Shown piece after piece: positions 35,999 to 47,798 of a DNA stretch of 64,000 nt. The DNA lies in NCBI GenBank assembly GCA_002900995.3, contig CM035304.1:5410134-5474133 (forward strand), given 5' to 3'. How positions within the stretch are numbered: the first letter of the stretch is position 1; every line of letters begins with the position of its first letter. The translations under genes were made by a program, and so were the position numbers. A model generated the notes under the pieces. The model was not told where the DNA came from. It ran no database searches and was given only the letters and a program-made list of their open reading frames with translations. The DNA is from Ganoderma boninense (taxonomy: Eukaryota > Basidiomycota > Agaricomycetes > Polyporales > Polyporaceae).

Positions 35999-37351
35999 TT
36001 TGAGGAGTTGAGGAGTTGAGGATGGGTCGGTCGGGTTTCTTACCTTGCTCTGGCGTCGGCAACGTCGGACCCAGCGTCCACGCACAACCAGCCACCCGGC
36101 GAACCCCGGCCGGTGCTGTCCAGTTGTTCTGATAAGGTTTGAGGGTGATTGCGCGTCTGTTATCGGCAACGCCCGATGCTGAATTTGGTCACGATCGCGT
36201 GGCGACTGCGGGCATCGTTGGTGCGTCCATGTCCGACGTTCGTCAGTTGTCCGTCTCGGGTCCGTCGCCCAGCTCAATATTTCAATTCTCGCGACGCCTA
36301 GCCTATGTTTTAATTGATGGCAACATTTGGACAGTCTCCTTGTTTCACCGGCTGTTCCTCAGGCGAACGTCTGGCACCTGTCTTTCTCGGCCACAGCATT
36401 CCTCGGCAGCCTCGTCCTGGTCTCTCCTCGTCCATGGCCATGACTAGTTCCTCTCCAAGCTCATCGGTGCCGACATTCTCTGGTAAACACCCGTCCCCGT
36501 CGTCATACTGCTGATTACAACGGGCGCCGTCTAGTCCGCCCGGCCGAACAGCCGTCCTCTATGGGAGAAAGAACAATCTTCGGACCATGGTGTGATGGTG
36601 TGATCCCCGTCGTTCCTCCATCCAAATTGCCTTCTTACGGAATGGGTCGACAGCTTGACCCTACGTCACTACAGCCCACAAATTGTCCTTCCACATGTCC
36701 ACTTCAATGCGTGAGAGGCGCGTGGCGACGGACACCACCTTGTTCTCAGCAAAACTCGCTGCTATATCTCAGCGTTCATCACAATGTCGTCATAACCATA
36801 GGGCCAACTCTTAGATGAATTTGCATCCGTCTGCATCCATCCTCCGTTCAGACGTCAGCACCCCTCAGCACCTCCTTCCCCTCACAGCCTCTTTCATTTG
36901 CTGATAGGCCAAGAAATGATCCCCCATTTGATGCTGCTGGGATTCCCCCCACGCAATCACCGCCGGCTATGTCCCCTTCTTGACAGCTCCTCGGACCAAC
37001 CACGAACGGAACCGATTGCTACGCATGCCCGAAACAACTGCACGAATATGTCTTGCCCTCGATCGTCTCCTGTGCCGGTGAAAGGGTAAGGGTATATCCC
37101 CGCCTTCCTGTAACACGGTCGTACCATCCGCGTGGGACAGCAACCTGAACCGAGTCTCGTACTCCGACTGCATTTTCCTTTGAACTCCGTGACCTCGGGC
37201 CCTTTCCAAAATGGTACTTATATCTTCGCGTGAGTTGCCTCGAATTTGGTCTCTTCGAGCTCTCTGACACAATCTCTCCCCCGGCTCACCGTTCGACGCC
37301 TACCGCAGACATCCTCATTTCCATCCAGAGGCCGGTTTGCTCCTAGCCGTT
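35999..37351. other. Divergent intergenic region eL27 / FAD oxidase
   Basis: About 1.35 kb containing the two promoters. Short ORFs are present on both strands but none is convincing. A TTATAT element near 37219 lies about 130 bp before the oxidase ATG. Confidence 0.5.
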
Positions 37352-39835
37352 ATGCGTCGATCGCTCGCCGCCGCTTCGTTGCTTGCCTCCAGCCTGTTCA
37401 CTGCCGCCTCTGCAGAGAGTCTGCTCCTCGGGGCAAGGGCAGAGTACACTAGCACCTGTTCGGAGATCGAGCAAGCCCTCTCCAACGCTTCCTCTCTCCA
37501 CTGGCCATGTACGTCCCGCCACCCCTCCCCCACTGATGTTCCGTCTTCTCTCCTCCTTTAAGGCCGTCGCTGATGCACGTGTACGGTTCTAGACCTCGGC
37601 CTGAACGCAGCGTACGATAAGGACATCGGCCACTGGGCCCTGTCGAGCACTGCAAAAGCAGCATGCTCGGTCGAGCCTGGCACTGCAGAGGACGTTGGGA
37701 AGATCGTACGTCGTCATTCTTTGCCGTTGCTGCCTCCCCCTGCCCACGGAGCGCTAAGCTTATTTCTGTTCCATGCTGCAGCTGCAAATCGTCGGCAAGA
37801 ATAAGACGCCCTTCGCTGTACGTAACCTCCCCGCGTTCCGCCTCTGCGCCCGAGCACAGAAGTTTTTTTCGTCTCGGCGCCTGCCCCGACGGTGCCGCTC
37901 AGGGGCTGAGGCTCGAAAGCCATGAACACGAGCATGTGCTGACTGTCTGACGTTTCTCCTTGGCCCTCGCGGCGCGTTCTCACAGGTGAAGGGCGGTGGA
38001 CATGCGTCGAATCCGGGCTTTTCGTCCACGGAAGGCGTGCAGATCGCAATGTACCGCTTCAGCGAGGTCAAGTATAACCCCGACAACCAGACCGCGGAGG
38101 TTGGTTCCGGCCTGATTTGGGACGAGATCTACACCGCGCTCGAGCCATATGCGGTCAATGTCGTCGGCGGGCGTGTCACCGGCGTCGGCATGGCGGGCTT
38201 CTCACTTGGCGGAGGTAAGTCAGTTGCATTTCATACATCGTGTATCACGTGTATCTGCCGTGAGCATGCCCGTCCGCGGGTAGGCGGTCGGCGGCAAGGG
38301 GGGGAGGACGCTGTAATGGAAGCGGAAGAGAAGCTGACGGCCATACGTGTCTGTTTTCTCAATTTCCCTTCTCCAGGTTATTCATGGAAGACGAACCAGT
38401 ACGGGCTAACGGTCGACAACATCGCCGGCTTCGAGCTCGTGCTTCCGGACGGCACAATCGCACAGGTCTCCCAAGACTCGTACCCAGACCTGTTCTGGGG
38501 CCTCAAGGTGCGTCGCTGGCTCTGGCTCTGGCGCAAACCACATTGCGCCCGGCGTTCTGTCGATCCTGACGACCGCGCCACCGGTGCTTCTTCCATCTGA
38601 TCGATCGGCATCTGAATGCTCTGCTGTATACCTGACAGGGCGGGTTCAATAACTTTGTGCGTCTCTTCGCTCGTCTGCTCTGCGCTAGTGCCGCCATGTA
38701 GTCTGATCGAGCTTATATGTTTTGTAGGGCATCGTCACGAAGTTCATCCTCAAGACATACTACCAGACGCAGGTTTGGGTACGCGCTCGCTTCCCTGAGT
38801 CGAGAAGCGGCTTGGCTGGAGATTAACCTTTCGAAACACCACCTCGCTTGATAGGGCGGCCTCATCACCATTACCGAGGAGCACCTGGAAGCCGTCAACA
38901 ATGCCACCGTCAAGTTCTCACAGACAGTTACCGACCCCAAGGCGGCAGTCCTTCCCACGTACAACTTCCTCCTCGGCGCGGTGCGTCTCTTCCCCACCCG
39001 CGCGCTAGCGTTGCCCTTCGGAGCGTTCATTCTCGTTCTCATTCTCATGATCGGGACGTCTTCCCTGTTTCGTCTCCGCAGCCCGGCGTGTCGCTTCTTC
39101 TGTTCTACGACTACCCGACTGTGCCCGAAGGCATCTTCGACGACTTCCTCGCCATTCCGCACTTCACGAAGGACGTCAAAACCCGCACCTTCATGGACCT
39201 GGTCGGAGTTGCGCCGTCGAACGCGACGTCTGGCACGCGGTGAGTCAGACGACCGCTACGAGCGCACGCTGCCGTCTTCGCTCACAGTGCGTCCTGTTCT
39301 GCAGGTGCATCTTCCACACCGTCTCCCTGGAGCAATACACGCCCAAGCTCATGGACGCGATCCTGAACGAGACCATTGTGAGCTCCGTCCTCCCTGGCTC
39401 ACGTATTTACCGTGAATAACAATACCGCGCACACAGTTCTGGGGCAAACACCTCTCGCTGCACTCGGGCAGCTTCATCTCGTACGACGTCGAGCCCTTCC
39501 TGCCCTCCATCTTCTCGCACGGCGCGGCCAACTCGTCCGCGTACCCCGCCGAGCGCTCCACGGGCCTCCTCCCGCTGAACATCTACTACGCGTACGGCGC
39601 GGAGTTCGCGGACGAGACGTTCTACGAGGCCGCGCGGCAGAGCGCGGCGCGCCTCACCGAGGTCGCGCAGAGCGAGGGCCAGGACATCGCGGACGCGCCG
39701 CTATACGGCAACTACGCGATGTTCGACACTCCCGTCGAGCGCATCTACGGCGCGAACGTCGATGGGCTCCGCGCGGTCAAGGCGAGGTACGATCCTGAGG
39801 GCGTCATGGCGCTCACGGGTGGGTTCAAGTTCTGA
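37352..39835 (+). CDS. Secreted FAD-dependent oxidase, BBE / glucooligosaccharide-oxidase type
   Basis: Berberine-bridge-type flavoprotein that probably oxidises a sugar or alcohol and passes electrons to oxygen, making H2O2. The signal peptide is MRRSLAAASLLASSLFTAAS (cleavage near SAES). The FAD PCMH domain has AVKGGGHASNPGFSSTEGVQ, where the His is the expected 8-alpha flavin anchor, and GGRVTGVGMAGFSLGGG, where the usual second anchor Cys is replaced by Val. Further blocks are WKTNQYGLTVDNIAGFELVL, DLFWGLKGG and FGIVTKFILKTYYQTQVWGG. The BBE C-terminal block is GNYAMFDTPVERIYGANVDG, then RYDPEGVMALTGGFKF-TGA. About ten short introns are present. The upstream TTG at 37337 is not a start; the ATG is at 37352. 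Confidence 0.9.
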
Positions 39836-40223
39836 GTTCCGTGCAGGGGGGAGGAGTGGTTGGCCGACTAATACGACATACTGACTATGGATTGGATTTG
39901 CGGAGGACGGATAATGGATGGAGGACTCGGATTAGATTTTACTATGTAGCATACGAAAAAAGCTCGAGTTGCTCGCGACGTAGGGTATAATTGACACTAG
40001 TCATGCACTCGCGACGGTGCGAACCATTTCTCAAGGATGGAACACATTTCAGGTAACACAAGATGTGAGCTTCCTCTGCGTGAATTTGATTGTTCCGCTC
40101 TATGACGGCCCTCTTCGTCTGAAGGCATGATTTTCTTTTTCGGAGGAATGTCTTCTGTCCATCAACTGTCTATATTGGAGATGGATTATACACCTTGAGT
40201 AGTCGCATTGCGTAGTTAAAATG
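39836..40223. other. Spacer between oxidase and tRNA gene
   Basis: About 390 bp, more AT-rich than the coding regions. It contains the oxidase 3' flank and the tRNA upstream region. No gene is seen. Confidence 0.55.
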
Positions 40224-40296
40224 TCCCGTTTAGCTCAGTTGGTAGAGCGCGTCACTAGTAATGACGAGGTCAGTCGTTCGAGTCGGCTAATGGGAA
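40224..40296 (+). tRNA. tRNA-Thr (anticodon AGT)
   Basis: A 73-nt cloverleaf without an intron. The acceptor stem is TCCCGTT/AATGGGA with one G-T pair and discriminator A. The D arm is GCTC-AGTTGGTA-GAGC. The anticodon arm is CGTCA-CTAGTAA-TGACG, with anticodon AGT (read as IGU). The variable loop is AGGTC. The T arm is AGTCG-TTCGAGT-CGGCT. A T5 run at 40300-40304 serves as the pol III terminator. Confidence 0.95.
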
Positions 40297-40299
40297 TCC

Positions 40300-40304
40300 T
40301 TTTT
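40300..40304 (+). terminator. RNA polymerase III T-run after tRNA-Thr
   Basis: Five consecutive T residues begin four bases after the discriminator base, the normal pol III stop signal. Confidence 0.85.
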
Positions 40305-40542
40305 CTCCACTCAAATACTGTACTTCGAAGTGCACCAACGCGCAAGACAGGATCCTTCCCGACACAACTCTTATAAGCGGCATTCAATGCGGTGATGTCT
40401 CCCTCGAGGGCATGTAATGTGTAAGCAAGTCCGCAGAGCGTTCCATATTTATACATAGTTATGTCGGGTTCAAGGTACTAGCACCACCGTCAAGGGAATT
40501 GAGCCTTACGAAGACTTGGAGGAGCTGCATTGACGACTCAGA

Positions 40543-40878
40543 ATGGCCACAGCATCACCCTATGAAATCATGGAAGTTGCATTTTGCCTGACTGCTTCCA
40601 TAACACAGGCGGAGTATGCTTTGTACATGTACAAATGCCATGGCCTCGACAAGGGATTCGGAGATAACAACGTACGCATCTGGTCATCAGATCACTTTCG
40701 CATCCTAGAGGGCAAAATACATGGATGGACGCGCCACTATGGCCCCAACAACGTTACTAAGTCGCCGGAATCGTCAGAGAAATCAGGAACCACTGTATGC
40801 CTGCTACCGAAAAAGAGCATCAGATGTCTCTGCCGTACCTGTTTGCCGTTACCTTCAAGGTCCGCGGAACGCTTCTAA
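40543..40878 (+). CDS. Doubtful small ORF, 111 codons, unknown
   Basis: A continuous frame from an ATG with mixed, non-repetitive residues (MATASPYEIMEVAFCLTASI... and VRIWSSDHFRILEGKIHGWT). It is less GC-rich at third positions than the surrounding genes and overlaps the 3' end of the amidase gene on the other strand. No domain is recognised. It may be a decayed or spurious ORF. Confidence 0.2.
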   Translation: MATASPYEIMEVAFCLTASITQAEYALYMYKCHGLDKGFGDNNVRIWSSDHFRILEGKIHGWTRHYGPNNVTKSPESSEKSGTTVCLLPKKSIRCLCRTCLPLPSRSAERF

Positions 40879-41965
40879 AGAAAGTCCGACTGTTGACTGT
40901 TGGGCCGCTGCGTTCTGACGCGGCTTCCCTGCAACGTCTGCGATCTGCGTCTTTGGGATAGCGGCGGGGTATGCGCGGACTTTTAGGCGCGTGTGGGTCG
41001 CCTGTTCATACGCGTATGCGAACGAGATCAGGTCGAACTCGCTGAACGCCGTGCCAACGAAGGCAAGGCCGAACGGCTGGTTGGGACCTCTCGCACGGGT
41101 GGGCGTTGCAGGAGAGAGTGGTGTGGTTGCTGGAAGAAACCCGAGCGGTACTGTACACATGCACATGGCGTGAGTTCATACCCGCCGGCTTCTTTGCCGT
41201 AAAGACAGACAGAGGAACTCACCGCCCACGATTGGGTATCCGGCGAGCGCGGGGGGCGATGAAGCGACCTGGCTCGGCATGATCAGTGCGCTCAGGTTGA
41301 AACTCTTGAGCGTCGCGTCGATCCCCCGTTTTCCAGCGAGGTCCTTGGCTGTGATGACAGCTTTGAAGTAAGCTTCATTGACCGAGAGGTTCTGTGAAAA
41401 CAGGAACCTGTGGTTCTCGCGTCAGCCCCGGATGGTTACCTCGGAGGAGGACGATAGTGCTCGCTGAGCGCGGTCGTCATCTATGCTTACTCCGACTGGT
41501 CTGTCCAATAGGGCTCGATGAGCTCCTCATCCGCGTGGGCGGTGTTGTACGCGATGAGGTCCCCTAGGTCCTTCACACCGCTCGGCACTTCCGCAAGTCC
41601 GGCTATGTATCGACTGAGGTCGACCTACAGCTCGCATGCATTTGAGCAATTATCGTACGTGGCGTCTGACGGGAGTCGAAACAGACCTTGAGATCGGTCC
41701 CTGTGACAAGCGTCTCGTTTGGACTATGGTACGCCTCGAATTCCTCGTGGTTCACTAAGTCCGCCGGGTCTATGACTGTGGCGCCTTGTGCCCGCATGAT
41801 GTCCAGGGAGGCATTGAAGACCGCAATGACGTTGTGACTTATGTTTGCAAGGCGCTTCCGGGGAACACCGAGGCGGACACCCTTCAGTCCGTCAGCTTTG
41901 AGCGCAAGGGTATAGTCCGGCAGAACAGACGGCTGCGCGAGAGTGTAGTTGTCCCGCTCGTCTCG

Positions 41966-41973
41966 GCCAGCAA
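41966..41973. repeat. Target-site duplication, left copy (GCCAGCAA)
   Basis: An 8-bp direct repeat identical to 42514-42521 that flanks the inserted element; 8 bp is the duplication length made by hAT transposases. Confidence 0.92.
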
Positions 41974-42513
41974 TAGGGTATGGTTAGAAACTCTCCGGGA
42001 TTTTAACACGGTTATTTAACAGGGGGGTCTTGGCAGGGGCTTTTCTAACGCAAGTTCAAAACGGTTAATTAACCTTATGGGCGCTTACGTCTCAATGCAC
42101 CGTTAACACTGTACAATGCAATGTACGGCATGATCACGATGTCTCTCCTCATAGAATCATGAACTTTGCGCATCGCTATGGAAGGCTAAGCCAACAGCGT
42201 AAGTGAGGGCGAGGTCACTGACCTCCGCGCGCTAAATGATGCTGCTAGCGCCGGATACCCGGCTCGGATACCTGCGCCGCGAGTGGTGGTCCGCCCGCAG
42301 CCACTGCTCACACTTATCACATTCCAGGCGGTTTCGATGGGGAATGATGAAAATGGAGTCCCTGATTCAGCAGGAATAAGTAGCAGAGGGTCGATTATTG
42401 AACATATTTTAACAAAGGCTTTGGGCCCATGCCCTTATGAACCGTTAATTAACCTGTTAATAACAGGTTAATAAACGCCTAGTTAATAAGTCGGAGTTTC
42501 CAACCACACCCTA
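41974..42513. mobile_element. Non-autonomous hAT-type MITE, 540 bp
   Basis: The terminal inverted repeats begin TAGGGT: left TAGGGTATGGTTAGAAACTC, right (read on the other strand) TAGGGTGTGGTTGGAAACTC, 18 of 20 identical. The flanking 8-bp duplications are GCCAGCAA. The subterminal regions are AT-rich and carry repeated GTTAATTAAC and TTAATAAC palindromes on both sides (near 42063 and 42441), plausible transposase-binding sites. There is no transposase ORF, so it would need a helper elsewhere in the genome. Its base composition differs clearly from the surrounding GC-rich exon. No second copy is visible in this window. Confidence 0.88.
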
Positions 42514-42521
42514 GCCAGCAA
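42514..42521. repeat. Target-site duplication, right copy (GCCAGCAA)
   Basis: Right-hand partner of the duplication at 41966-41973. Removing the element and one copy restores a continuous amidase frame. Confidence 0.92.
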
Positions 42522-43612
42522 TCACCGAAAGGAGAGTCACCGCGTCTGCCACCGACCGCGCCATCGGTCCCACTGTGTCCTGATGAGAGGATATCGGGAT
42601 TACTGACAGTGGGGTTCGAGCACAGAAAACACATCAGCTCGCCCGTCATCGAATGTCCGCTTCAGAAAGGCTCACCTCCCGCCCTCGAAGTCAGTCCGAC
42701 AGTAGGCTTGATGCCGACCAGGTTGGCGTTGTTAGACGGAAATATGATCGACCCGTCCGTCTCCGTCCCCAATGCTGCCGCCGCGAGCCCAATTGCCGCT
42801 GAGACAGCGCTGCCGGAGCTCGAGCCGGAAGGATCGCCTCGCGGGACGTACGGACTGGTGCACTGACCACCGCGTCCGGACCACCCGGACGGCAGGGTCC
42901 CACGCGCGTGGGACCACTCGGACAGGTTCGCCTTGCCCAAGATTATCGCGCCCGCAGCCCGGAGTCTTGTCACCACATGCGCGTCTCGAGGGACGACGGA
43001 GTTGAGGAGCGCGAAAGATCCTAGCAGACGGGATGTGAGCAAGACCATGTAAGGGATGTGATCGGCATTATGGTCAGCTCACCGGCCGTCGTGTTCATTC
43101 CTGTAGTTCAGCTGTGAGCAAGAATGGCACGTTGGCAAGATGATCACCGCCCACCTTCGCCGGTCACGGTCGCTATGTTGTCCTTGACGAGTATAGGGAT
43201 ACCATGGAGAGGTCCCCTCGGCCCCGAGACGCGCCTCTCTATGTCCAGTGCTCGGGCGATAGCCAGCGCCATTGGGTTCGTCTCAATCACTGCATGCAGC
43301 GCTGGTCCTTGATGGTTCACTTCTTCGATCCTCGCGAGGTACGCCTATCGCACTTAAGTTAGCTGATACCGCAGTTGCTGGTGCGCGTATAAAGGCATGA
43401 CTCACGGTGACTAGGTCAACGCTCGTGAATTGTTCCTGCTCGAGACCCGCTTGCAACTCTGCGATGGACGCCTCGTAGAGGTCGGGGAAGGCATTGGGGG
43501 CTGGCTGAACGCTCAGCGGGAGCTGTGCGCCATAACCGCCCTGTGTAAGGAAGGCGACGACGGTAAGAGCTGACAGAAGAACAAGCTGGAATACCAGACA
43601 GCGATACTTCAT

Positions 43613-44036
43613 GACGGAAGGTGCTGTGAACAGACACTCGTCAAGCGTCGTTCGACGGAATGAACGACTGATAAGTGCGACTGTGCGAGAGTATAGTTTA
43701 AAACTGCCGATCAGCGATAAGTGCCTACGGAACACTCGTAAGCAGTGGCTGTGAGCGGCATTCCCTCGAGGAACAGCTTGAAGGTTTAAGTTAGAACGCG
43801 GTCACGGCCATCGCCTTCGCGTGTTGGGCACCTGAGTAATTATCCCATATTCATGCAGTGGTCAGTCTAACGTGCTGGAGACACCAGCTCTTGCGGCACA
43901 GCGTTATGTACATCGCAATCTGAGAACAGTCTATGCGTCTCGACTCTAGTAAGCCGGAGGTAAATCCGCCGTTTCTGACTCTAAACCTTGAAAGAAGACG
44001 AAGAAGCCACCGTAGTAAAGTCACCTCGCCCATCGG
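43613..44036. other. Amidase upstream region / transporter 3' flank
   Basis: 424 bp between two minus-strand genes. No gene or repeat is seen. Confidence 0.55.
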
Positions 44037-46297
44037 CTAGGTGTGCACAGGACGAACGCGCGGGATGAGGGCCCACACCACGATCAGCGTCGACATCATC
44101 GACACCACGCTGGAACCCAGCCAAGTCAGCTTTACGTCCCAGTACCTACGCAGAGTAGGAGCGGGCACTCACAACGGCTGGAGGCTAGTGATGCCAAACT
44201 TGGACGCGAGAAGCCCGGTGAGGAATGGGAGCACGGCGGAGCCGGCCATACCGATGCTTCCGATGTAGCCCAGGCATCCGGTGAGGAGCCAGCGGGGAAG
44301 GATCCCGGTGGACTGCTTCATCAGGATCGGGTACATGGGCCCGAGAAGGAGCCCAATGAAGGAGACGGCGATCCCGTTCTCGATGAGAGAGGGCACGACC
44401 CAGACCGTCACTTCGAGCCTAGTGGGGACGGTATGAGAACGGAAATACGGGCGTGAGCGCAGTGGAGAGCGGAGCTCGGGCGTACTGGATTGCGAGAAGT
44501 GCATAGATGAAAAGGATCCGGCGCTCGCCGACCTGCAGTGTGCCCAACGTACTTCAGCACTCGAGGAAAAGGATAGGAGGTATGAGCGGCCGTACCTTGC
44601 TGTTCACCCATACCAGGAGGATACGGCCGAGCATGAGCCCGGCGAAGAAACCCGACGAGATGTAGCCGGCGTTCGCGCCTCCGTTTCGCTTGTCCTGCAC
44701 GTAGGTGACACTCCAGCCACCGATGGTGACCTCCGTGCCAACGTATATAAGAGCAAAGAAGGAGAGCAGGTGAATCGCCTTGATGCTCAATATCTGCTTG
44801 TACTTGTTCGAGGAGACCGCTTGCGTGTCGGGACTGATGCCTGTCTCCGCGAGAACCTCTGTTTCCGCTCGAATCAGCGTGTGGACAAGATCCGCTAAGA
44901 TGCTGCTCGCTAACCTTCCTGACGCCTCCCACGGAAGGCCCACCACAGAGACGCGCAGTTGAGCAAAGATATCGAGGCGGAAACCAGGTAGTGGAATGAC
45001 CAGTGCGGCTGCACGGCGAATTGTGTGGAAACCAACGGAGCGACAAGAGCTCCGAAGCCTGGTTACCCCGACGTGCGGTCGGATACATGTTGTAGAACTG
45101 CTTCCTTAGTACTTCTGTTAGATAAGATACCCGCGAATGTACGTACCGTAGGCTGCGTGCAAGTACGAGATCTTCGTCGCGATGTCTCCGCCCGACATCG
45201 CGACGAAACCGTTGCAGTGCGCATTTTGGAGAGAGATTCCGAAGCCCGCGATCATGAACGCGATGCACATGAGCGGGAATGGCCCTGCGGGGGCCACCAT
45301 TGCGTATGCGGCCGTTTGAAACAGCGAACCTATGGACAAGTTCATTAGGAAATAGAGGATATCTAACGAAGAAGTTCAGCTTTACCCATGACCATGCACT
45401 GCAAATTGTATCTCTTAGCTAGGGAACGAGGAGCAGGATACGAATCGGAAGGCTCGCCTTCCCAAAGCCGAGTTTGTCGGTCAGCCACACGTTGAGAAAC
45501 GCTCCGGAAACATATCCCTAGCGTCGGTGAGCAAAATGCAACCCACACGGCATTACACTCACGACGGCGTTGAGCACGAAGATGAGAGATGCGGTGGCAA
45601 AACCGAGCTGTCATTCGACCCAGTCAGTCCCGTGAAGCGTCCTCAACCGCTCGGCGCCCGCACGCACGCCATAATAAGACTGGATCCTCGGCAAAAGCGG
45701 CCCCGCCGTGCCGTCGTTCCATCCGTTCAGGAAGAACGCGAAGCACAGCGCTGCGAAGCTGATGAGGAACTTGCGCCTGTACACGGCCTTCTGCGCGGCA
45801 GATATAGCGGGGACCGTGTCCCCGTCCTCGTTGGCGTCGGCGTCATCGATCCGGATCGATGGCGCGAGCGAGTTGGGGAAGCTCGGCATGAGCTTGACGT
45901 CGTCGTCCTTGCCCGGCACGAACACGACGTCCTTGCGGAACGCGGACTTGTCGGAGCCCCGTGCATGCATGCTCGTGGATCCGGGGGCGGGGAGCGCGTG
46001 GTTGTTGATAACCGGGAGCTCGATCGCCTCGGGCTCGAGGGCAGGTGGAGAGTCGAGGGGCCGGATCCGCGCGATCTCTGAGCGGCGGCGGACGCGTTCG
46101 CTGGTCAGAGTGTGTGGCAGATCAAGAGAGGAGGCGGGGCGGGCCTCGTTGAGATCGAGGGCTGAGGAGCCTTCGAAAGGGCGTAGTGCCGAGGTGCGTG
46201 CATGCGGCTCCTCTGCAATGTCGTTTTCGTGACCATCGTCGTGGTCGGCCTTGGACGCGACCCTGAGAGTGTGTTCAGTTACAATGAGGGGCGTCAT
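44037..46297 (-). CDS. Major facilitator superfamily transporter (BSC6 / fucose-permease-like)
   Basis: Polytopic membrane transporter. A cytosolic N-terminal extension of about 170 residues is Ser/Asp/Arg-rich. The first membrane span follows: RRKFLISFAALCFAFFLNGW, then NDGTAGPLLPRIQSYYGV. Later segments include AYAMVAPAGPFPLMCIAFMI, AGFGISLQNAHCNGFVAMSG, ALIYVGTEVTIGGWSVTYVQ, GYISSGFFAGLMLGRILLVW and GLLLGPMYPILMKQSTGILP, ending SMMSTLIVVWALIPRVRPVH-T. About seven short introns are present. The GISLQNAHCNGFVA segment and the overall layout match fungal MFS proteins annotated as BSC6- or FucP-like. The substrate is unknown. The next gene upstream is over 1.4 kb away, so co-regulation with the amidase is not shown. 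Confidence 0.85.
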
Positions 46298-47798
46298 GGT
46301 TGTTGGAGAAGGCAGCGAGGTCCTTGGAGACCAAGACGAGAGAGGTCAGGCGAGCGCGAGCTTTAAGTATGGGATGGTGCCCCGCGCATGCTCTTTAAGT
46401 GATTACCCGCTCCAACGACCTTCTTGTCGCACGTAATAGCACACCACGATCAGGGTTCTAGAATTTGAAACGACGCTGAAGCCGATGCCCGTTGTGGATA
46501 CCCGCCGGGAGAGGTGCAGTATGGCGGTCGCGGGTCGTCGGTCCGGTTAGGAAGAGAGTAATGATGAGGCATGAAAACTTATGCGGCACCTTCCATTCGG
46601 TGAGCGACTGGCGACAAGGCCCGTAAGCCGACAGAGCACAAGCAAGTCCTAAACCGAGGTATGTAATAGACTTTTACGACCCATGCTAGAGATGAGGCCT
46701 CGATGAAGGGAGGGGTAACATGGGGAGCATCCCACGGCGCAGGATGATGGACCCCATCTCGCTCATGGGGCAGGAGGCACCATCGGAGCCAACTTGTTCC
46801 TGCGAGGTACACTCATGTACCCGCGCGACTGTATATGAAAAGCGTATCGGGGTACGGGGAACTCACCAGCTCGCAACCGAGTCTCACTGTTGCAGACACA
46901 GGCCCAGAACCGCGATCAGCGCACGCCTACTCTGGCGCGAGTCTCTCATATGGCAAACTTGAACTTGAACGTTGGTGCTTGCACGTACTGCAGTCTACTA
47001 TAGGCATAGAGGATGTCATCGTGTTTCTTCTAAGTACGAAAGACGCATGCGCACTCTGGATTGGTTGCTGGACGAAGGCTCCGACAGTGGGCAACGTTGC
47101 AACTGTTGCAACGGTTGGCTCCCGGCGCTTAAGTACCAGCAGCTAAAGTGTCGTCGACAGGTCGCCGCAGAGACTTGCATCGCGCAGGCCCTAGACAGCG
47201 ACAGAACGCCCTATAGTTCCAAATATTGGCGAGATACGAGTAACGGACGCGCGGAGTGGAAATCTTCAGCCTGATCAACGGAATTGGCGTGCAGCAGTAA
47301 GAACGGCCGTTGTGAACAGATTGCGAACGCCTTTGCCGCGAGTCTAGTATGAGGTCGCTACCTGCACAAAAATATACCTCAATGCCCCAAATCATACTTA
47401 AAATGCCAGATATAGGGAGAGCTAGGCAACGTCACGAATGTGGAAGCATGAAGATCCTCGACTTGCTTGCGAGTGACCGGTCACCGCCCTAACGGCAGAT
47501 GAAATGAGGACTAACCCTGGAAGGACGTGGGTAGGTCTCCTGTGTAAGCTAGAAGTCCTCACTGTTTGAAATGGGGGGAAGAGGCTCTCACCGGTATGGA
47601 CTGCACATCTGGCGGTAGTTGGTGGTGGCCAACATGCAATGCCAGCGCTGTCTGTGGGCGCGGGAACAGCATAGCCTAGCCCCAGCATGACTGTACCAAA
47701 TGGTTCCTTGTTCCTATATATTCCTTGTCTATCCGCTACTAGCATGTTCCCGCTCGCCCTAGCTCGCTTTCCGCAGACCCTGGGCCTGAAAAGCCAGA
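46298..47798. other. Intergenic region before the HET block
   Basis: 1.5 kb with only short ORFs. Repeat remnants cannot be excluded, but no terminal repeats or duplications were found. Confidence 0.5.

Larger units (their letters stand above)
40855..43612 (-). pseudogene. Amidase-signature enzyme interrupted by a transposon
   Basis: Secreted or membrane-entering amidase with signal peptide MKYRCLVFQLVLLSALTVVA. The Ser-cisSer-Lys triad is present: Lys in GIPILVKDNIAT, the serines in GDPSGSSSGSAVSAA, followed by LGTETDGSIIFPSNNANLVG. Downstream exons encode GVRLGVPRKRLANISHNVIA, DLGDLIAYNTAHADEELIEP and GPNQPFGLAFVGTAFSEFDL, ending LSLEAFRGP-TGA at 40855. A 540-bp element at 41974-42513 sits inside a coding exon. 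Its first bases create an in-frame TAG directly after LLSVIAG, and the frame resumes (RDERDNYTLAQ) beyond it. Apart from this, no other break is visible, so the loss is probably recent. Whether any functional protein is still made is unknown. Confidence 0.85.

Noticed and set aside
42283..42471. A 62-codon ORF inside the inserted element, considered as a transposase remnant
   Set aside because: No hAT transposase motif; the length and composition fit chance.
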